Shown: positions 6,686-9,527 of the stretch, one piece after another
Layout of the letters: each line of letters opens with the position of its first letter
Numbering within the stretch: position 1 is the first letter of the stretch
DNA from: SYAN01 sp964406345
GTDB taxonomy: Bacteria; Actinomycetota; Actinomycetes; Nanopelagicales; Nanopelagicaceae
NCBI GenBank assembly: GCA_964406345.1
Contig: CAYORK010000032.1
Location: forward strand, 1 to 9,527
DNA: 9,527 bases
Reading direction: 5' to 3'
Translations under genes and position numbers: made by a program
Notes under the pieces: model-generated
The model's database searches: none
Told to the model about the DNA's origin: nothing
The model's input: the letters and a program-made list of their open reading frames with translations, nothing else

Positions 6686-7529
6686 GCCACCCCTCCACGG
6701 GCAATTGGAACTTTGCGACAAGTCTGTCGGTGAAGAGTGAGTCATCGATATGTGCGAGCTTCATTCGAACATCAGAAGCGAAGATCCTTACGCGATCGCC
6801 TTCCTGTAGCTCGACTCGTCGATAACCGTCCGCTGCCAAGACTGCAGAGGTGCTCTCAACATCGATTCCTATGGTCGATGACGTGGCGACAACCATAGGG
6901 CGGGAGAAGAGAGCGTGCGCCGCCAAAGGAAGCAAAACCATCGCATCTACTGATGGCCAGAGGACAGGCCCGCCCGCGCTGAAAGCATAAGCGGTAGAAC
7001 CAGTCGGAGTGGCGATCAAGACCCCATCGCACCCCCATCGGGAGAGTGCGCGATCGTCTACGTGAACGAAGAGTTCGACCATTTCCGGCTTTGGACTCTC
7101 TACTACAACCTCGTTCAAAGCGAACCCTGCCGATGCTAGTTTCTGCTCTCTCAGAATCTCGTAACGAATCATCAAGCGCTCTTCAGTCGTGAAACTTCTT
7201 TCACGAATCAAGCTTGCTAGCCGACCAATCGAAGGTCGATCCAACTGTGCGAGAAAACCTACGTGACCGAGATTGACGCCAAGTATTGGGATGTCATGAC
7301 CGTGGACTATCTCTGCGGCTCTGAGGATGGTTCCATCTCCACCAAAGACCACCGCGAGTTCGATTCCTGAGGGAAGCGCGGATGGATCAACGCTCTCCGC
7401 TCCGGCTATAGCCCGCGTAGCCGAAAGGAACTTGACCGTCGTGCCGAGCGATGAAACCAACTCCTCGGCAGCTTTCCATGTCTCTTCACGATGCGGGTGT
7501 GTGATGAGGAGGACTCTTCGCTCGTTCAC
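6675..7529 (-). CDS. nadK: NAD kinase (ATP or polyphosphate dependent)
   Basis: This cytosolic enzyme phosphorylates NAD+ at the 2'-hydroxyl of the adenosine ribose to make NADP+. All family motifs are visible in the 284 residues: VVFGGDGTILRAAE, with the catalytic Asp65 of GGDGT (63-67); VNLGHVGFLAQL at 85-96; the LNEVVV motif around 138-143; and the glycine-rich DGVLIATPTGSTAYAFSAGG at 168-187, which binds NAD and shapes the active site. The C-terminal KFQLPVEGWRGK is typical of actinobacterial NadK. The start is GTG at 7529, directly abutting the tlyA stop (TAAGTG). A strong AGGAGG at 7541-7546 lies 11 bases upstream, a little further than ideal, inside the last codons of tlyA. The 3' end overlaps recN by 11 nt. 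The tlyA-nadK-recN order is conserved across Actinobacteria (from memory). Confidence 0.96.
   Translation of the reverse strand: MNERRVLLITHPHREETWKAAEELVSSLGTTVKFLSATRAIAGAESVDPSALPSGIELAVVFGGDGTILRAAEIVHGHDIPILGVNLGHVGFLAQLDRPSIGRLASLIRERSFTTEERLMIRYEILREQKLASAGFALNEVVVESPKPEMVELFVHVDDRALSRWGCDGVLIATPTGSTAYAFSAGGPVLWPSVDAMVLLPLAAHALFSRPMVVATSSTIGIDVESTSAVLAADGYRRVELQEGDRVRIFASDVRMKLAHIDDSLFTDRLVAKFQLPVEGWRGK
6692..6696 (-). promoter_or_regulatory. Shine-Dalgarno GGAGG that fixes the recN start
   Basis: GGAGG on the minus strand is six bases from GTG at 6685. It lies in the last codons of nadK, so nadK and recN are probably translationally coupled. It argues against the longer reading from ATG at 6745. 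Confidence 0.75.
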
Positions 7530-8318
7530 TTAGCTCGGTCCCTCCTCGATCGCTTGCGCAAGGTCTGATTCTCTCAGTTGTTCGCTACCTTTGCGAAGCC
7601 AGATGAAGTACTCGACATTCCCGGCTGGCCCTGGATGCGAGCTAGCCACGATGCCCTTCACGCCAAATCCGAACTTCCAAGCCTCTTCGGCAACGCGTTT
7701 GACTGCGGCGGCGCGAAGTTCTGGCTCTCGCACGACACCACCAGACCCTAGGTGCTCTCTTCCTACCTCAAACTGAGGTTTGACCATGAGGAACATCTCA
7801 CCTTCCTCTTTGATCACTGAGACAAGCGCTGGGAGAACCGTCGTCAACGATATGAAGGAAAGGTCAGCGACGATCACATCCACTTTACCTTCGATGCTCT
7901 CAGGAGCCAGCTCCCTGACATTAGTCCTATCCATAACCCGAACCTGTGGATTCGATTGCAGGGACCATGCAAGCTGTCCGTATCCAACATCGACCGCATA
8001 GACCTTCGAGGCTCCTCTTCTGAGAAGGACTTCAGTGAAACCTCCAGTCGAAGCTCCCGCATCAAGGATTCGAAGCCCCTCAAAGGAAACCTTGCCGAAA
8101 AAATCGAGCGCTCCGACCAGCTTCCGCGCTCCGCGTGAGACGTACTCGTCTCGCTCACCGCTCAAGGCTATTGATGTATCTTGATCGACGAGGGACGCCA
8201 CCTTGCTGGCAGTGATTCCATTGACTAGGACTGCTCCGGACTCAATCAATTCCCGAGCATCGTCTCGCGATCTTGCGATCTTTCTGCGAACAAGCTCGGA
8301 GTCGAGTCGAACTTTCAA
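7530..8318 (-). CDS. tlyA: TlyA-family rRNA 2'-O-ribose methyltransferase (hemolysin A-like)
   Basis: TlyA methylates the 2'-hydroxyl of cytidines in 16S helix 44 and 23S helix 69, using S-adenosylmethionine; the marks affect sensitivity to capreomycin and viomycin. The 262 residues hold an N-terminal S4 RNA-binding domain (about 3-60: RLDSELVRRKIARSRDDARE, then SGAVLVNG). An FtsJ-like methyltransferase domain follows, with the SAM motif ILDAGASTGGFTEVLL at 84-99. The catalytic set known in M. tuberculosis TlyA (Lys69, Asp154, Lys182, Glu238, from memory) appears here as Lys66, Asp152, Lys180 and Glu236, in the contexts GARKL, ADLSFISL, MVKPQFE and GNVEYF, so the enzyme should be active. The start is TTG at 8318; AGGAG lies 11 bases upstream. 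The start overlaps the stop of the 42-codon gene (TTGA), suggesting coupling. The 3' end abuts nadK. Confidence 0.94.
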   Translation of the reverse strand: MKVRLDSELVRRKIARSRDDARELIESGAVLVNGITASKVASLVDQDTSIALSGERDEYVSRGARKLVGALDFFGKVSFEGLRILDAGASTGGFTEVLLRRGASKVYAVDVGYGQLAWSLQSNPQVRVMDRTNVRELAPESIEGKVDVIVADLSFISLTTVLPALVSVIKEEGEMFLMVKPQFEVGREHLGSGGVVREPELRAAAVKRVAEEAWKFGFGVKGIVASSHPGPAGNVEYFIWLRKGSEQLRESDLAQAIEEGPS

Positions 8319-8443
8319 GCGCTCTCTATCTCCTGCAAAGCCTCCGAGAGGTCGCCGTTGATCTCCGAAAAGAGATCTCCATGCTTCTCTAGTGGCTGGT
8401 TTACCACCGCTGTGATCTTTTGGCGGATTTCTTCGTTCTTCAT
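8315..8443 (-). CDS. Small 42-residue acidic helical protein preceding TlyA (Rv1693-like position)
   Basis: A complete small reading frame runs from ATG (8441-8443) to TGA (8315-8317). It begins nine bases after the TPR gene's stop and ends within the tlyA start, so TTGA serves both genes. The product starts MKNEEIRQKI and ends SEALQEIESA. It is acidic (nine Asp/Glu against four Lys/Arg) and looks like two helices joined near a proline (Pro17), with LEKHGDLFSEI at 18-28. M. tuberculosis and other Actinobacteria carry a short unnamed gene (Rv1693, about 58 codons, from memory) just before tlyA, and the 'H..lFe.in..L..AL' pattern resembles what I recall of that family. The ribosome binding site is weak, so it may be translated by coupling from the TPR gene. 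Its function is unknown. The conserved place and tight overlap argue that it is real. Confidence 0.75.
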   Translation of the reverse strand: MKNEEIRQKITAVVNQPLEKHGDLFSEINGDLSEALQEIESA

Positions 8444-8452
8444 GTTTGAACT

Positions 8453-9313
8453 CTAGTTGCCATTCTCGGTGGATGACGTCATTTTCGATGCTAGCCGCGA
8501 TTTGATGCCTAACCAGCGTTCTCGTAGTCGATCGCGCTCTGGATCCGACCCTTCAGGAACATCCTTCATGAGGTAACTCTCTAATTTGGGATTGAGCGAA
8601 ACTCTCGCTGCGTCGAGTTGCCCTAGGGCTTCCCTGGACTCAGCAGAGACCAAATGGGCGTATGCCAGCTCTCGTGTAGAGAGAATTTTGGAATCGATTT
8701 CTCCTAGTAGCTCAAGGGACTTACGCGGTCGACCTAGGCCAGTCTCACACTCCGCAAGCAGAACCTTCAGGAAGGGTTCTCCATTTATTCGGTAGGCCGC
8801 GCTCAGATGTCTCTTGGCCTCAGAATAATTCGATAGAGCAAGAAGAGCCTTTCCGGCATAACTCCTTACGACACCGACGCGGCCTGCGCGATCCGACGCG
8901 GCCTGCGCGAAAGCTCCCGCCAACACGAGATCTTCTTGTGCGCCCGTCGCAGTCAATCGATCGATCATGACCATCTGGCGGGCAACAGCCTCGGCATTCT
9001 CGGCGGCGAGAGAGAGCAATTCAGCTCGGATTTTCCCTGGCAACATCTTCGCTTCTATCTCTGCGGGAATCTCGGGTTCAATCCGTGGTGCTCTTCTGAT
9101 CCTGTTCGAATCTCTGGGCGAACTCGGTCGTTCGCTTCGACTTGATCGATCGCTACGAGGGTTGCGTGAGGGAGTTCGACTGTCACGTTTCTTGTCATCA
9201 TTGGACCTTGGGCTGAACTTTGATTTCGGTTTCGAGCCTTTGAACCGAGGCGCATTGGTACCTGGTTTACTTGAAGGTCGACCTGATCGTGGCCTACTTC
9301 GCTCATCAGCCAT
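8453..9313 (-). CDS. TPR-like conserved actinobacterial protein with disordered Arg/Ser-rich N terminus (Rv1691-like)
   Basis: The 286-residue product has two regions. Residues 1-78 are low complexity and strongly basic (Arg, Ser, Lys, Pro), for example RSRPRSGRPSSKPG and DRSSRSERPSSPRD, so probably disordered and perhaps nucleic-acid binding. From about 80 on it is helical, with the family core MLPGKIRAELLSLAAENAEA, then VGVVRSYAGKALLALSNYSE and CETGLGRPRKSLELLGEID. These are paired helices of the tetratricopeptide type. This matches the conserved TPR protein upstream of tlyA in Actinobacteria (Rv1691 in M. tuberculosis, from memory). Its function is unknown. The start is ATG at 9313, with GAGG eight bases upstream. 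A longer frame to 9469 would run through the repeat, the terminator and the 5S gene, and is rejected. The codons near residues 134-147 contain an 18-bp direct repeat read in two frames. Confidence 0.85.
   Translation of the reverse strand: MADERSRPRSGRPSSKPGTNAPRFKGSKPKSKFSPRSNDDKKRDSRTPSRNPRSDRSSRSERPSSPRDSNRIRRAPRIEPEIPAEIEAKMLPGKIRAELLSLAAENAEAVARQMVMIDRLTATGAQEDLVLAGAFAQAASDRAGRVGVVRSYAGKALLALSNYSEAKRHLSAAYRINGEPFLKVLLAECETGLGRPRKSLELLGEIDSKILSTRELAYAHLVSAESREALGQLDAARVSLNPKLESYLMKDVPEGSDPERDRLRERWLGIKSRLASKMTSSTENGN
8874..8910. repeat. Perfect 18-bp direct repeat with 19-bp period inside the TPR gene
   Basis: The 18 bases ccgacgcggcctgcgcga occur at 8874-8891 and again at 8893-8910, separated by one T. 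Because the period is 19, the two copies are read in different frames on the minus strand, giving FAQAASD and then RAGRVG. Loss or gain of one copy would shift the frame of the TPR gene. Confidence 0.95.
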
Positions 9314-9334
9314 CAGTTCTGCCTCACTTCGATT

Positions 9335-9370
9335 CCCGATATGGATCCCGATATGGATCCCGATATGAAT
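9335..9370. repeat. Three tandem 12-bp repeats between the rRNA terminator and the TPR gene
   Basis: The unit cccgatatggat occurs at 9335-9346 and 9347-9358, and once more at 9359-9370 with one change (cccgatatgaat). It lies 22-57 bases before the TPR gene's ATG, in what would be its leader or promoter. Read on the minus strand, each unit contains CATATCGGG, and the junctions create GGATCC. The role is unknown; it could be a protein-binding array or a simple slippage product. Confidence 0.95.
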
Positions 9371-9384
9371 GTCTTGATAGAAAG

Positions 9385-9428
9385 TGCCGCAAATGAAGAA
9401 AGGGGCCGCATTGCTGCAACCCCTTTCT
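9385..9428 (-). terminator. Hairpin terminator downstream of 5S rRNA
   Basis: On the minus strand AGAAAGGGG (9420-9428) pairs perfectly with CCCCTTTCT (9397-9405). The stem continues inward through two U-G pairs and GCA/TGC to a GCAA tetraloop, about 14 pairs in all. A moderately T-rich tail (TTCATTT) follows rather than a true T run. It begins about 8 bases after the 5S 3' end, as expected for an rRNA operon terminator, though the weak tail may allow read-through into the TPR-tlyA run. Confidence 0.8.
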
Positions 9429-9436
9429 ATAAAAAT

Positions 9437-9527
9437 GTCCGGCGACGTTCTACTCTCCCACACGGTCACCCGTGCAGTACCATCGACGCTGAGAGGCTTA
9501 ACTTCCGGGTTCGGAATGGGACCGGGT
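9437..9527 (-). rRNA. rrf: 5S ribosomal RNA, 3' part (cut by window edge)
   Basis: Read on the minus strand the segment contains the conserved 5S core GGTCCCATTCCGAACCCGG, then AAGTTAAGCCTCTCAGCG, CGATGGTACTGCA and the closing GTGTGGGAGAGTAG before the 3' strand of helix I (ACGTCGCCGGAC). The first ~27 bases of the RNA lie beyond base 9527. The exact 3' end is set at 9437 by homology and could be off by a base or two. It should be the last gene of a 16S-23S-5S operon reading leftward into this window. Confidence 0.96.

Noticed and set aside
6686..6745. ATG start for recN at 6745
   Set aside because: It would overlap nadK by 71 nt with no Shine-Dalgarno sequence, and the extra 20 residues do not resemble RecN. 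The GTG at 6685 has GGAGG six bases before it.
9314..9469. N-terminal extension of the TPR reading frame up to 9469
   Set aside because: It would be translated from the 5S rRNA, the terminator and the 12-bp repeat (the IHIG repeats). The ATG at 9313 has a proper GAGG site and matches where the basic tail begins.
1..9527. CRISPR arrays, insertion sequences, tRNAs, parS-like or dif-like sites, toxin-antitoxin or defence genes
   Set aside because: Reading by eye on both strands found none. The only repeats are the short ones listed, and the RHH protein pairs with a ParA ATPase rather than a toxin.

Overview
The window is a compact stretch of actinobacterial chromosome, about half G+C by eye. 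It carries a well-known actinobacterial housekeeping cluster: 5S rRNA, TPR protein, small protein, tlyA, nadK, recN, pyrG, xerD, a ParA-family ATPase, scpA, scpB. From memory, the same order of homologues is found in Mycobacterium tuberculosis (Rv1691 to Rv1710) and Streptomyces. The gene spacing, the loss of several genes usually interspersed here, and the style of the ParA, NadK and 5S sequences suggest a streamlined lineage, perhaps a small-genome Microbacteriaceae-like freshwater or marine actinobacterium. That taxonomic guess is an inference and was not tested by search.

Layout, left to right: scpB (left-truncated) and scpA on the minus strand (1-978); a 98-bp divergent intergenic region (979-1076); parA and a small ribbon-helix-helix-like gene on the plus strand (1077-2389); then a minus-strand run with almost no intergenic DNA: xerD (ends 2409), pyrG, recN, nadK, tlyA, an unlisted 42-codon gene, and a TPR-like gene starting at 9313. 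To the right are a 12-bp tandem repeat, a hairpin terminator and the 3' part of a 5S rRNA gene (9437-9527), also on the minus strand. This is the end of an rRNA operon reading toward the cluster. There is no gene-free stretch above 300 bp.

Functional themes are chromosome maintenance (ScpA/ScpB condensin subunits, ParA-family ATPase with its partner, XerD recombinase, RecN repair ATPase), nucleotide and cofactor supply (CTP synthase, NAD kinase) and ribosome modification (TlyA). Most starts are not ATG: GTG for scpA, pyrG, recN and nadK; TTG for parA, xerD and tlyA. Several neighbours overlap and are probably translationally coupled.

No clearly new system is present. The points most worth a second look are: (i) the ParA/RHH pair, transcribed divergently from scpAB instead of with it; (ii) a likely leaderless promoter for scpA; (iii) the 42-aa protein overlapping tlyA; and (iv) two short tandem repeats in and just upstream of the TPR gene, one with a 19-bp period that cannot be lost without a frameshift.
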